DNA of 64,000 nt from Leptothrix cholodnii SP-6 (GCF_000019785.1 NC_010524.1:4762001-4826000), one strand, 5' to 3'. Shown: positions 39,101 to 46,415, counted from the first letter of the stretch. The notes: generated by a model not told the origin, from the sequence alone. Made by a program: numbers and translations.

Positions 39101-39316
39101 ATTGACCAGTTCGAGTTGCCGCGTGGCTTTGTCGGCGCCGTCACCGGCGACATCGTCAAGCAGCGTCGCCAACTGCCGCGTGATGACGTCGGCCAAGAAC
39201 TCTGCGGCGCCACCTTTGAGCGCCGACACATCCGCGCTGCTGGGGTCGATGGTTGCGAGCGATCGGGACAGGCCCTCGGTCAGCAACAGGTCATAGAGAC
39301 CATCGGGTAATGCCAT
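36140..39316 (-). CDS. PLD-nuclease / SF2 helicase / DUF3427 fusion protein
   Basis: The 1058-residue protein has a phospholipase-D-like domain (about 115-290) with the HxK motif H230-A-K232 and GSAN at 248-251. A superfamily 2 helicase follows, with Walker A ATGTGKT (358-364), DECH box (453-456), GLTATPER and a QQQIGRGLR motif VI. The C-terminal DUF3427-like region starts near 800. Such proteins are found in phage-defence islands. A single HxK motif suggests the PLD part dimerises to form a nuclease site. It lies directly upstream of the restriction endonuclease on the same strand (85-bp gap). Confidence 0.88.
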   Translation of the reverse strand: MALPDGLYDLLLTEGLSRSLATIDPSSADVSALKGGAAEFLADVITRQLATLLDDVAGDGADKATRQLELVNELLVMLRQRLNVGDGSTGAAGSAEVVDLVASPLRVLRAVQRNQQFPTSPEIGLAVPWLFTAGKGSPSLLQEIRRELASSDQVDILVSFITVSGVRKLQDVLQQITAKGGNGQGQAGTRLRILTTTYTGATEARALDELARLPGCEVRVSLDGRRTRLHAKAWLFQRKTGFGSAYVGSANLSGAALTGGLEWTVKLTQRAQEALFARAVAHFETLWADSEFQRYDPDNVAHRQALAAALGRESFGGGEPTATISFFDLQPKTYQQEMLEQLITERSHGRNRNLLVAATGTGKTVVAAFDYRNTCRVEGGRPRLLFVAHREEILRQALRTYREVLRDPEFGDLLTGGNQPERWDHLFATIDSVTSRDLVTTVGADHWHTVVVDECHRLAADRFDAFVKSVRPSVLLGLTATPERSDGQPIAQYFDARPDGSPAIELRLWHALDLQLLAPFEYYACDDGTDFSAVPWDKPGEREAVDKLVTGNDVRARLVVNEWRRLASDASTSRAIVFCVSVAHAEFMTDRFNRAGLPAACVVGTTAIEERRRAPQRLLSGELCALVTVDLYNEGIDLPMVDTLLLLRPTQSPVLFQQQIGRGLRLAPGKESCLVLDFVGQHRTEFRFDRLLSSLTGLSRRELVDGVENGFGSLPPGCHIHLQRQTREQVLQGLRALTTQNWRRLKTELQTYVALKGRASVRLADFLHDQALELEDIYRAGTGQGRSGWTALKRDAGLIVAEPGPEEDYFSRRFADLLHVDDPRRLDMMAAVGARQGDSEVLDTKSALGVQMLAYQIDGRHAQAAGHEAFAERLARHPAIAAELVELSDLLQARSSLGANALPGLEDTPLCLHAAYGAREVLTAVGWLTATRRTPFQAGVLPLTHRKTELLFVTLDKSEGYHDRISYHDYAISAERFHWQTQNSAGPDTPGGRRYLESESNGWQFQLFVRPRKGDAYRACGRVTLESAEGDRPMSIVWRLDVPLPARLFREFSVLRGV

Positions 39317-39538
39317 TGTTGGGTTGTCCTGGGTGTCAGACTATCGGCTTGTGAGCTTGTACCAGGCGCCAGGACGAAGTTGCTCGTGGCTTCAGCATGT
39401 GGTCAAACGTGGCACCAACGACTTGCCCGTTTCGTGAATCACGCGGCAGGAAGCTCGACGAGTGGCACAGTGCCCACCTGCGACCCATGATGTGGAACCG
39501 AAGATGGCCCGCTGCGATCAAAAAGTGATGGAGCAATC

Positions 39539-39886
39539 GTGCTCGACCGCGCCGCGCCACTGATCCGGATCTCTGCCACGGCGCTCCGGTGGCTTCTGGC
39601 CATTGCCCTTGCATCGACAGCCTTGGGTGCCTCTGCAACCAACCAACCATGCTCCGGCAAGAAGGGCGGCGTCTCTCACTGCGCCGGATCGACCTTCGTC
39701 TGCAACGACGGCTCGATCAGCGGCTCGAAGAAGGCCTGTTCCATGTCGGCGGGCGGGCGATCCGAGATGACGATCTCACCCGCCACCGATGACTGCCTGT
39801 GTCGCAATCGGCAGATGTGTGTCGGGCCTCGCGGCGGGGTGTACTGCTACAGCGATTCGGGGGCGAAGAGCTACCGACGTAATTGA
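39539..39886 (+). CDS. Small secreted cysteine-rich protein
   Basis: From GTG 39539 (GGAG upstream) the product is 115 residues with a signal peptide (WLLAIALASTALGASATN, cleavage near 33). The mature part has eight cysteines: PCSGKKGGVSHC, FVCNDGSISGSKKAC, DDCLC, MC and YC. The PCSGKKGG-x-xHC-x-FVCNDGS pattern recurs in short hypothetical proteins of plasmids and integrated elements, from memory. Likely a disulfide-bonded periplasmic protein of unknown role. Confidence 0.7.
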   Translation: MLDRAAPLIRISATALRWLLAIALASTALGASATNQPCSGKKGGVSHCAGSTFVCNDGSISGSKKACSMSAGGRSEMTISPATDDCLCRNRQMCVGPRGGVYCYSDSGAKSYRRN

Positions 39887-39929
39887 AGAGCCGTCAACGT
39901 TGGGCATCGCTCGCGCGGCTTCCGCTGCA

Positions 39930-39942
39930 CCCCCCCCCCCCC
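39930..39942 (+). repeat. Run of 13 cytosines
   Basis: A homopolymer of 13 C lies in the 175-bp gap between the secreted Cys-rich protein gene and the FN3-like protein gene, about 120 bp upstream of the latter's ATG. Such tracts are prone to slippage and can act in phase variation, but could also be a sequencing or assembly artefact. Confidence 0.7.
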
Positions 39943-40061
39943 TCTGAACCGTCTGATTCGTGACGGAAATCGCGATTCATCATGCCGGTTCCCTCTTTTG
40001 GGGGTGTCCGTTATCAAGGCCGCATCTCGAACAATGAAATCTCCAACCACTGGGAGATGTC

Positions 40062-40706
40062 ATGCAACCGAAACTGATCCTCAACTTCGAGCGTCTCAGC
40101 GAGGCCGATTTCCAGACCAAGGCCGGGCTGATCATTGCGGTACTGACCGGCAATCCGCGCTTCCCCGAGCCATGGCCGACGCCCGCGCCTGCGCAGGCGA
40201 CATTGACCGCGGCCAATGACAGTTATCGCAATGCGTATCACGCCAGCAGAACCCAGGACATCGTCCAGATCGGACTGCGCAACGAGAGACGCCTGGCGCT
40301 CACCGCGATGCTGCGGCAACTGGCGCCCTACCTCGAGTTCGTGGCCCACGGCGACGCGGCGGCATTGGCTTCCACCGGCTATGACCTGCGCCGCGATCCC
40401 GTCCGCACCAGCAGCGTCGAGCCGTTGCTGGCCCCCGAGGGATTCAAGGTCCAGCACGGCCCACATCGCGGCAGCCTGACCGTGCGCGTCAACCGCGTGG
40501 CCGGCGCAGGCAGCTACGAGGTGCAGATTACCCTGGGCGACCCGACGCAGGATGCCGGCTGGCAACACGCACTGACCGCACTGAGCAGCACGCGCATCAT
40601 CTTGAGCGATCTGCCGCTGATGCAGTCGTTGTGGGTACGCGTGCGCGGCATCGGCATCGCCGGCGCCGGGCTCTGGACCGCGCCGGTGAACATCGTCGTG
40701 GTTTGA
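40062..40706 (+). CDS. Hypothetical protein with fibronectin-III-like C-terminus
   Basis: The 214-residue protein has no signal peptide. The N-terminal half is helical; the C-terminal 80 residues (SLTVRVNRVAGAGSYEVQIT to WVRVRGIGIAGAGLWTAPVN) follow the strand pattern of a fibronectin type III domain. GGGAGA precedes the ATG by seven bases. A partial, deleted copy lies about 1 kb downstream at 41365-41449. Function unknown. Confidence 0.7.
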   Translation: MQPKLILNFERLSEADFQTKAGLIIAVLTGNPRFPEPWPTPAPAQATLTAANDSYRNAYHASRTQDIVQIGLRNERRLALTAMLRQLAPYLEFVAHGDAAALASTGYDLRRDPVRTSSVEPLLAPEGFKVQHGPHRGSLTVRVNRVAGAGSYEVQITLGDPTQDAGWQHALTALSSTRIILSDLPLMQSLWVRVRGIGIAGAGLWTAPVNIVVV

Positions 40707-40807
40707 TCGATGGATTGGCCAGGCGGGCCGAAGGGCCCGCCTGGCTGGGCGGGGTGTTCTCGAGCAGAAGCCACAATCGCCCTTTATGTCACAGGAGGGC
40801 CCTGCGC

Positions 40808-41218
40808 ATGAACCAGGTGACCGACGTCGGTGTCCGCACCGCTCTTGTCCGGAGCATGCACATCGTTTACGCGCTGCATGCGCTGGGCCTGGGGATCGGG
40901 GCGTTCGGTGCTGCCAGCATCGTCGGATCCTTCCTTTTCGGTTGGCCATCGATCATCGCGGTGATCATCAGTTACGTGAAACGCGGTGAGGCGCAAGGCA
41001 CCTGGCTGGAGTCGCATTTCACCTGGGCCATCCGCACGTTCTGGTTCGCACTGGCGTGGTCGGTGCTGGTGGCACTGGTGTCGATCCCGTTGACCCTCGT
41101 GCTGATCGGCATCGCCACCTGGGCGGTGGGATTGTTCGTGCTCGGCGTGTGGGCCGTCTATCGCATCGCCAGCGGCTGGCTGCGGCTCAAGGACGGCCAG
41201 TCGATGCCGGTGGGATGA
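40808..41218 (+). CDS. Small membrane protein, DUF4870-like
   Basis: From ATG 40808 the product is 136 residues with three hydrophobic segments (about 20-60, 78-100 and 102-125). The layout, including IAVIISYVKRGEAQGTWLESHFTWAIRTFW between helices, resembles DUF4870-like membrane proteins. AGGAGGG precedes the start at about 12 bases. Its 3' end overlaps the minus-strand umuC remnant. Function unknown. Confidence 0.72.
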   Translation: MNQVTDVGVRTALVRSMHIVYALHALGLGIGAFGAASIVGSFLFGWPSIIAVIISYVKRGEAQGTWLESHFTWAIRTFWFALAWSVLVALVSIPLTLVLIGIATWAVGLFVLGVWAVYRIASGWLRLKDGQSMPVG

Positions 41219-41366
41219 CGGCCCATTCGGTCGTGTAGCCGGGCGTCTTGCGGTCCTGCTTCATGCCCCACGCTCGCGGCATGTCACCGATCCGGCCGCC
41301 GGCGCGCTTGATCGAGCCCTGGCCCCATCGGCTGTTGATGCTGTCCATCGCCATCATCAGGCCCTT
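41187..41366 (-). pseudogene. umuC: C-terminal fragment of umuC (DNA polymerase V)
   Basis: This frame encodes KGLMMAMDSINSRWGQGSIK, a short spacer, WGMKQDRKTPGYTTEW and a stop. It is the characteristic tail of UmuC (family pattern LM-x-x-D-x-xN-x-R-G-x-G then W-x-M-x-x-x-x-x-TP-x-YTT-x-W). The polymerase domain is missing: the similarity stops abruptly at 41366, where the sequence becomes a reversed piece of the 40062-40706 gene. Only about 59 codons remain, so it is a relic of a recombination event. Confidence 0.7.
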
Positions 41367-41449
41367 GAATTCGTGGCCCACGCAGACGTGATGGCACTGG
41401 CTTCCACCAGCGATGACCTGCGCCGGGCTCTGGACCAAGCCGGTGAACA
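41365..41449 (+). pseudogene. Decayed, internally deleted copy of the 40062-40706 gene
   Basis: Bases 41365-41423 match 40331-40392 of the FN3-like gene (EFVAHADVMALASTSDDLRR against EFVAHGDAAALASTGYDLRR). The sequence then jumps to match 40666-40690 (GGGCTCTGGACC, then GCCGGTGAACA). The missing 275 bp is bounded in the intact gene by two copies of GCGCCG (40388-40393 and 40663-40668), as expected for a microhomology deletion. The copy is in direct orientation about 1 kb from its source. Confidence 0.7.
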
Positions 41450-41648
41450 CCGGATGGTCCGCCGGCGACGCTCGCTAGCGGACATGGATACCGTTGACTC
41501 GATCCATGAAGTGCGCCGAATCGTGCGTGCGCACGGCGCAACCCGGTCCATCGCCGCCCCGATCACGATGAAGCAGCGGCCCACGTCGACCAGGTCGTCT
41601 CGGCCCGGTCGCGCTCGATGGTGCCGGCTTCTGTCTTGTCGCCCATGG

Positions 41649-42227
41649 TCAGCCTCGTGAGCCTGGCGCCATGAACAAGACATGGCGATCGAGCAGGTTC
41701 ATGAAATCCAGGCTCAATGCGTCGGCTTCCTCGACCTGCGCAGCCAGTTCTTCGATCGTCATCACGATGCTCGGGTCGGGCCGATCAGGCCGCATATCCC
41801 AACCCAGTGGGACAAACGCCAGCAGCGGCTCGGCGTCGATCAGCCGTCCCGGCGGTTTGAACTTCAGCGGTCCCGGCGCTGCCCAGCGCCCGTGCACGTA
41901 GTCGTTGCGGATCGCCCGGGCGAAATCCACCCGATCGAACCAGGCTTTGAAGTCCGATTGAACAGGTGCGGGCGCATCCTTCAGCGCATGTCGAAGGACC
42001 TGCCGCAGCTTCTTCAGGCGGCAACTGATCTTCGATTTCACAGGGTCCAGCGCATCGGCCACCTCGACCCCGTAGAACGGCCCGAGGCCATGCAACTGCA
42101 GGCCGATGTGGAAATCGAGTCGCGCGGTCGTGTGCACAAGGCGGCCGAGCAGGCGATGGAATTCGTCTTCGAAATCTGACCAGCGGCCTCGCTCGGGTGC
42201 CTTCTTTGGCATGGGCGGCTTGTGCAT
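41649..42227 (-). CDS. HEPN-like protein (candidate RNase effector)
   Basis: The 192-residue, mainly helical protein carries ARAIRNDYVHGRW, in which R107-N108-x3-H112 is the Rx4-6H motif of HEPN ribonucleases, with the typical Asn after Arg. The long helix LDPVKSKISCRLKKLRQVLRHAL precedes it. HEPN domains act as RNA-cleaving toxins in many defence and toxin systems. ATG 42227 shares a base with the stop of the PIN gene (TGATG), so it is the third gene of a coupled operon. HEPN assignment is by motif and context, not by fold comparison. Confidence 0.6.
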   Translation of the reverse strand: MHKPPMPKKAPERGRWSDFEDEFHRLLGRLVHTTARLDFHIGLQLHGLGPFYGVEVADALDPVKSKISCRLKKLRQVLRHALKDAPAPVQSDFKAWFDRVDFARAIRNDYVHGRWAAPGPLKFKPPGRLIDAEPLLAFVPLGWDMRPDRPDPSIVMTIEELAAQVEEADALSLDFMNLLDRHVLFMAPGSRG

Positions 42228-42823
42228 CACGCTGTCGGCCCCTTGCCGAAAATCCTGGCGAACTCGGTGTGCCGGACGGCCTTCCAGGTGTCCGTCAGAT
42301 CACCGTTGCGCTCCAGCGCGGCGTAGATCTCGCGGATGAGGTCGTTGTCAACGACCTTGGCCGTGCGCATCTTCGCGAGCAGTTCCCAGCCGTGCCAGAC
42401 CGCGATCTCGAAGTCGTGGGCCAACAGGTGCATGCCAAGGTCGTCGGTCACGACGATGGCCGGGCGGATCTGCCCGAAGGCCAGCACACGGCAATCGGTC
42501 GACGACGGCGGCGAACGCCCGCCTCCGATGTAGCGGTCCATGTCGGACAGCACGTAGCCGTGCAGCACGCTCTGGGCATCGGCCAGTTGCTGCTTTTCCG
42601 CAGCACTCAGGCGCACCTGCTTGGACAGGCGTTCCGTGCGCAGATCGCCCTGCTCGAACCAGGGAAACTTCGAGCGCAATCGGCTGCTGCGATGCACTTC
42701 GTCCTCGACATCGCGCAGGATGGTCAGCACGTAGTCTTTCCGGCCGAAACGAACTCCCAGCATCGGCCGCACCCGCTTGGCCAGCCTGAGATAGGCGTTC
42801 GTGTCGAGCAGGACCAGCGTCAA
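42227..42823 (-). CDS. PIN-domain protein (DUF4411-like partner of ImmA/IrrE protease)
   Basis: The 198-residue protein is a PIN-like nuclease: D7 in VLLDTNAYL, E40/E42 in RDVEDEV, D110 in SSTDCRVL and D127/D128 in IVVTDDLG. It is longer than VapC toxins, with an insertion around 45-100. PIN proteins encoded directly after an XRE-ImmA/IrrE protease gene are a recurring pair in bacterial genomes. Here the start overlaps the protease stop by four bases (ATGA) and its own stop overlaps the HEPN-like gene. Likely RNase; target unknown. Confidence 0.75.
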   Translation of the reverse strand: MTLVLLDTNAYLRLAKRVRPMLGVRFGRKDYVLTILRDVEDEVHRSSRLRSKFPWFEQGDLRTERLSKQVRLSAAEKQQLADAQSVLHGYVLSDMDRYIGGGRSPPSSTDCRVLAFGQIRPAIVVTDDLGMHLLAHDFEIAVWHGWELLAKMRTAKVVDNDLIREIYAALERNGDLTDTWKAVRHTEFARIFGKGPTA

Positions 42824-43944
42824 CGGATCAACTCGGTGTGCAGGGCCTGCGCATCGGCGATCGACGCATCGAGCAGTTGTTGAACGTAGCCGACCCCGGT
42901 GCCGCGTTCGTGCAGCATGCGTCGCAGGGCCGGGAAAAACGCCGACTGAAAGACGTTGTGAGCCGCGGCGATGTAGGTCGACGGATCGGGCGGCATCGGC
43001 TCGAACAATGCCTGGCTGACCAGCGCACCGCGTCCGCTGTTGCGCACCGCGTGGATGCTCTTGTCTGCCACTCGCAGGGGCCGCAATCCTGCAGCCGTCG
43101 CATGCCGGCTCACCTGTGTGTAGACGGTGAACAGCGAGATCATGTGCTGATGCGCAAACTGTTGCAGCGCCTGCATTTCGGCCGCAGCGGTCGGGGCACG
43201 GCTGGCCTCCGCATACGCATGCCGGGCCAGTTCACGCGGGAACAGCAGGCTGCCCGCGAACGCATCCGCGAAGTCTTCTCCCGCGTCCTTGCCGGCGAGG
43301 TCGGGCGTGTAGACGTGCGCCAGCTCATGCGCCATCCAGAACTTGAAGTCTTCGAGATGGGTGTCGAGGTTCAAGTAGATGAACGTTACTTGATCGCCAG
43401 GCAGCAGGATGTGCAAGGCGTTTTCGTGACGGTCTTTCTTTCCCCACATCACCGGGATGAGCACCGCATCGTTGGCGTCGAACTCGGCGATGAGACGCTC
43501 GTAGGTCAGCACCGACTCAGCGCCGATGCCCAACTTCGCGCGCACCGATGCTGCTGCGTTCTGCAGAAGTTCGTACTCGGTCGAGGCCGATGGGATCTGG
43601 GTGCGCAGGGCCTTGCGCGGGGGCAAAAACGGCACCAGAGGCTTGAGCAGGGCGCCCATCGCCTTGGCCCGCAGCACATGTTCGTCGGTCGTCTTGGTGC
43701 CCGTCTTCTTGCGGAACGCGATGATCGGTTCGTCCCGTTGCGGCAGATGCACCAGCTCGTCAAAGCTGAGCGACAAGGCTGTCGCGAGCTTGAGAAGGGT
43801 GGCCGGCCGGGGGAAATCTTCCCCCTTCATCCAGTTGGTGACGGCCTGGGCACTGACACCGATCGTCTGCGCCAGCTGTTTCTGATCCCACCCCTTGGCA
43901 GCCAGGGCGGCGCGGATGGGTTCTGGTTGAAGCACTCGCTGCAT
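42820..43944 (-). CDS. XRE HTH / ImmA-IrrE family metallopeptidase
   Basis: The 374-residue protein begins with an XRE HTH (about 8-62: IRAALAAKGWDQKQLAQTIG, SAQAVTNWMKGE) and continues into an ImmA/IrrE zinc protease: HELAH at 206-210 in FWMAHELAH and the third-ligand region GEDFADAFAGSLLFP (222-236). Such proteases cleave a repressor on a signal, as ImmA does in ICEBs1; here repressor and protease are in one chain. It is the first gene of the operon, and ATG 43944 lies inside a palindrome with no RBS, suggesting a leaderless, self-controlled message. Confidence 0.88.
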   Translation of the reverse strand: MQRVLQPEPIRAALAAKGWDQKQLAQTIGVSAQAVTNWMKGEDFPRPATLLKLATALSLSFDELVHLPQRDEPIIAFRKKTGTKTTDEHVLRAKAMGALLKPLVPFLPPRKALRTQIPSASTEYELLQNAAASVRAKLGIGAESVLTYERLIAEFDANDAVLIPVMWGKKDRHENALHILLPGDQVTFIYLNLDTHLEDFKFWMAHELAHVYTPDLAGKDAGEDFADAFAGSLLFPRELARHAYAEASRAPTAAAEMQALQQFAHQHMISLFTVYTQVSRHATAAGLRPLRVADKSIHAVRNSGRGALVSQALFEPMPPDPSTYIAAAHNVFQSAFFPALRRMLHERGTGVGYVQQLLDASIADAQALHTELIR

Positions 43945-43982
43945 AGCCGATCGATTATGGGGCTGGTGGAACGACGAATCAA
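43942..43982 (-). promoter_or_regulatory. Sigma-70 promoter with overlapping palindromic operator
   Basis: On the minus strand TTGATT (43982-43977) and CATAAT (43959-43954) are separated by exactly 17 bp. The -10 box, start region and ATG all fall inside the 18-bp near-palindrome CATAGCCGATCGATTATG (43942-43959, 14 of 18 positions symmetric). Transcription would begin within a few bases of the ATG. The XRE domain of the first gene is the obvious candidate to bind here. Two ACTTGAT copies sit around and just upstream of the -35 box. Confidence 0.65.
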
Positions 43983-44059
43983 GTTTGATCAAGTTGTCGA
44001 GGGCGCCCAGCCCAACGATCAGTACGATGCCGGTTCCCGCCAACCAGAGGAGCCGTCCC

Positions 44060-44371
44060 GTGGCCATCGACATCGACAAGCTGACCGAGCACGAACTGGT
44101 CGACCTGAACAACCGCATCGTCGCTCGCCTGAAGTTCCTTCAGCAGATGCGCGCGCATGCGGCCATGCTGGAATTCAGCCTTGGCGAGCGCGTGTCGTTC
44201 CAGCCGGACGGGCACCCGGTCCTGTTCGGCGTCATCACGAAGTACAACCGCAAGTCGGTCACGGTCATCACTGAAACCATGCAGCACTGGACCGTGGCCC
44301 CGACCTTCCTGAGAAAGCTCAAGCCTGTGCGAGAGGCTGATGCGGGGGGTGGGAGCATGGTCAGCTCGTGA
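44060..44371 (+). CDS. Conserved hypothetical small protein
   Basis: GTG 44060 is preceded by GAGGAG with an eight-base spacer. The 103-residue product starts (M)AIDIDKLTEHELVDLNNRIV, a coiled helical region, followed by a small beta domain (GERVSFQPDGHPVLFGVITK, KSVTVIT). Similar short proteins are met in prophage-like and island contexts in Burkholderiales, from memory. An ATG at 43985 would extend it into the operator region of the divergent operon and is less likely. Function unknown. Confidence 0.65.
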   Translation: MAIDIDKLTEHELVDLNNRIVARLKFLQQMRAHAAMLEFSLGERVSFQPDGHPVLFGVITKYNRKSVTVITETMQHWTVAPTFLRKLKPVREADAGGGSMVSS

Positions 44372-44410
44372 GCGTGCGGTGGCGCCACATCGACGCCGCC
44401 GCCAGCTGGC

Positions 44411-45298
44411 TCAGCCCTTCTGCAGCAGCTTGCGGCCGATGTCCGACACCAGTCGGGCCAGCGCGGCAGCGGGTTTGGACAGCGGTGCGTCGGCGCGCAT
44501 GTGCAGGCCCACCGTCAGCCCTGGCATGCGTTGCGCGATCGGTATCTCCTGGATCGCCTGCCCGACCTGCGGCATGTCCAGGAAAGGGTGTTGCACCACG
44601 GCCAGCATGTCCGATCCGGCGAGCAGCGTGTGCATGGCGCTGAACGACTCGCATTCCGTGATCCGCCGGGGCTCGGGCACACCGAGCGCACGCAGCGCCT
44701 CGGCCGTCACGTCGCGCCGCACGATGCACAGCCACTCGGCACTGGCGAGCGAGGCGGCCGAACGCGCCTGCGCCAACGGGTGGCCCCGGCGTGCGACGAC
44801 GATCTGGTCGAGGTGCGCGATCGGCTTGAAGCGCATGGCCGGGTCGTCACGGACGCTCGGCGCGCGCGGCGCCAAGGTCATGTCCAGGGTCGCGTCGCGC
44901 ACCAGCGGGCGCGTTGCATGCCCGAGGCCCTCCACCAGGCGCAACTGCACGTCCGGAAACTTCTCGCGGAAGATCATCACCGCCTGCGGCACGATCTGCG
45001 CTGCGAAAAAAGGGCCGAACCCGAGTGCCACCTGGGTCTGGCCGCCGCGCGCCAGTTCTTCCTGCGCCTTCGCGAACTCGGCGTAGCCGGCGCGCACCCT
45101 CACATGGAAGGCCTGCCCCAGTCGGGTCAGCGTGACGCCGCTGGGCGTGCGCTTGAGCAGCGACGCACCCAGTTCGGCCTCCAGTGCCCCCAGGCTCTTG
45201 GTCAGCCCGGGCTGCGAGACCCCGAGCATTCGGGCGGTGGCGGAAATGCTGCCGGATTCGACCACGGCCAGGAAGTCGCGAATCTGCGCAAGCCTCAT
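44411..45298 (-). CDS. LysR-family transcriptional regulator
   Basis: The 295-residue protein has a LysR HTH (LAQIRDFLAVVESGSISATA, QPGLTKSLGALEAELGASLL) and an effector domain. Its family resembles CbsR/GbpR-type regulators found next to Bug binding proteins. ATG 45298 is preceded by GGGAG; ATG 45322 is an alternative. It is divergent from the Bug-protein gene with 135 bp between starts, so it probably controls that gene. Confidence 0.87.
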   Translation of the reverse strand: MRLAQIRDFLAVVESGSISATARMLGVSQPGLTKSLGALEAELGASLLKRTPSGVTLTRLGQAFHVRVRAGYAEFAKAQEELARGGQTQVALGFGPFFAAQIVPQAVMIFREKFPDVQLRLVEGLGHATRPLVRDATLDMTLAPRAPSVRDDPAMRFKPIAHLDQIVVARRGHPLAQARSAASLASAEWLCIVRRDVTAEALRALGVPEPRRITECESFSAMHTLLAGSDMLAVVQHPFLDMPQVGQAIQEIPIAQRMPGLTVGLHMRADAPLSKPAAALARLVSDIGRKLLQKG

Positions 45299-45433
45299 CC
45301 ATAGCTCCCGGTTATGGCCCATGTGCCGCGGCCATCTTACGGGGCGCACGCCGTTGTGACCCAATGGTGCCCAGGGTCAGGCAAAGCCTTGAGCCCGTCC
45401 TTCCGATCACCTGATTGCCAACCGGAGGTGCCC

Positions 45434-46399
45434 ATGCGTTCGACCCGATTCATTCTTGCGGCGGCCCTTGCGCTGGCCACCTCCGTGGCCAGCACCACCT
45501 GGGCGCAAGGCTGGCCGGGCAAGCCGGTGAGCGTGATCTCGGCGTTCCCGCCGTCGTCGCTCGATGTCATCGTCCGGCTGGTGGACGGGCCGTTCCAGGC
45601 GGCGTTCAGGCAGCCGCTGATCATCGAGAACCGGCCGGGCGCCGGCGGCAATCTCGCCGCCGAGGCCGTGACACGGTCGGCGCCCGACGGCCACACGCTG
45701 CTGGTGACGGTGGACACCGTGGCCACCGTCAACCCGCGCCTGTATCGGAACCTGAAGTTCAAGGCCGACGTGGACCTGGTGCCCGTCATCTATCTGGCCA
45801 ACTCGGCCCAGACCCTGGTGTGCCATCCCGCGGTGCCGGTCAGGACGGTGTCGGAACTGGTGGCCCACGCCAGGTCGCACGACCTGTCGTATGCATCGGG
45901 CGGGCAGGGCGTGCCAGGCCATCTGGCCGCGGAGATGTTCCTGGCGGCAACGGGCCTGCGCATGACGCACATTCCCTACAAAGGGCCCCATGCCGCCCTG
46001 CAGGACTTGATGGGTGGCGCCGTGCAGTGCGGCTTTCTGTCCACGCCGGTGGTCATGCCCCACGTCAAGAGCGGCAAGCTGACGGGCCTGGCCGTCACCA
46101 CGGCCCGGCGCTCGCCCATTGCGACGGAGTTGCCGACGATGAGCGAGGCGGGCATTGCCGGCTACGAGGCCACGTTCGGTCAGCTGCTGCTGGCACCCAG
46201 GGGCACGCCCCCGGCCGTCGTGGCCGCCTTGAACGAGGCCTTCGGCGCGGTGCTGACCCAGGCCGAGGTGCGCGACAAGATGCTCGCGATGGACCTGGAG
46301 TTCGTCCCCAACACGCCCGAACAGGCCGCGGCACGCATGCACCGGGAAGCCGCCCGGTGGGCGCTGGTGGTGGAGCGACTGGGTCTGAGGGCCGACTGA
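45434..46399 (+). CDS. Bug-family (TctC) tripartite tricarboxylate-type substrate-binding protein
   Basis: The 321-residue protein has a signal peptide (FILAAALALATSVASTTWAQ) and the Bug fold: WPGKPVSVISAFPPSS, VIIENRPGAGGNLAAEAV-like text, ASGGQGVPGHLAAEMF, HIPYKGPHAALQDLMGG. Bug proteins are abundant in Burkholderiales and bind small carboxylates; most are orphans, as here. GGAGG precedes ATG 45434. The two-residue change from the usual PGG(S/T)xD loop (PPSSLD here) touches the ligand site. Confidence 0.88.
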   Translation: MRSTRFILAAALALATSVASTTWAQGWPGKPVSVISAFPPSSLDVIVRLVDGPFQAAFRQPLIIENRPGAGGNLAAEAVTRSAPDGHTLLVTVDTVATVNPRLYRNLKFKADVDLVPVIYLANSAQTLVCHPAVPVRTVSELVAHARSHDLSYASGGQGVPGHLAAEMFLAATGLRMTHIPYKGPHAALQDLMGGAVQCGFLSTPVVMPHVKSGKLTGLAVTTARRSPIATELPTMSEAGIAGYEATFGQLLLAPRGTPPAVVAALNEAFGAVLTQAEVRDKMLAMDLEFVPNTPEQAAARMHREAARWALVVERLGLRAD

Positions 46400-46415
46400 G
46401 CCACCGTCTGGCGTG

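Noticed and set aside
41373..41660. 95-codon plus-strand ORF
   Set aside because: Its first part is the decayed copy of the 40062 gene and the rest has no family resemblance or RBS.
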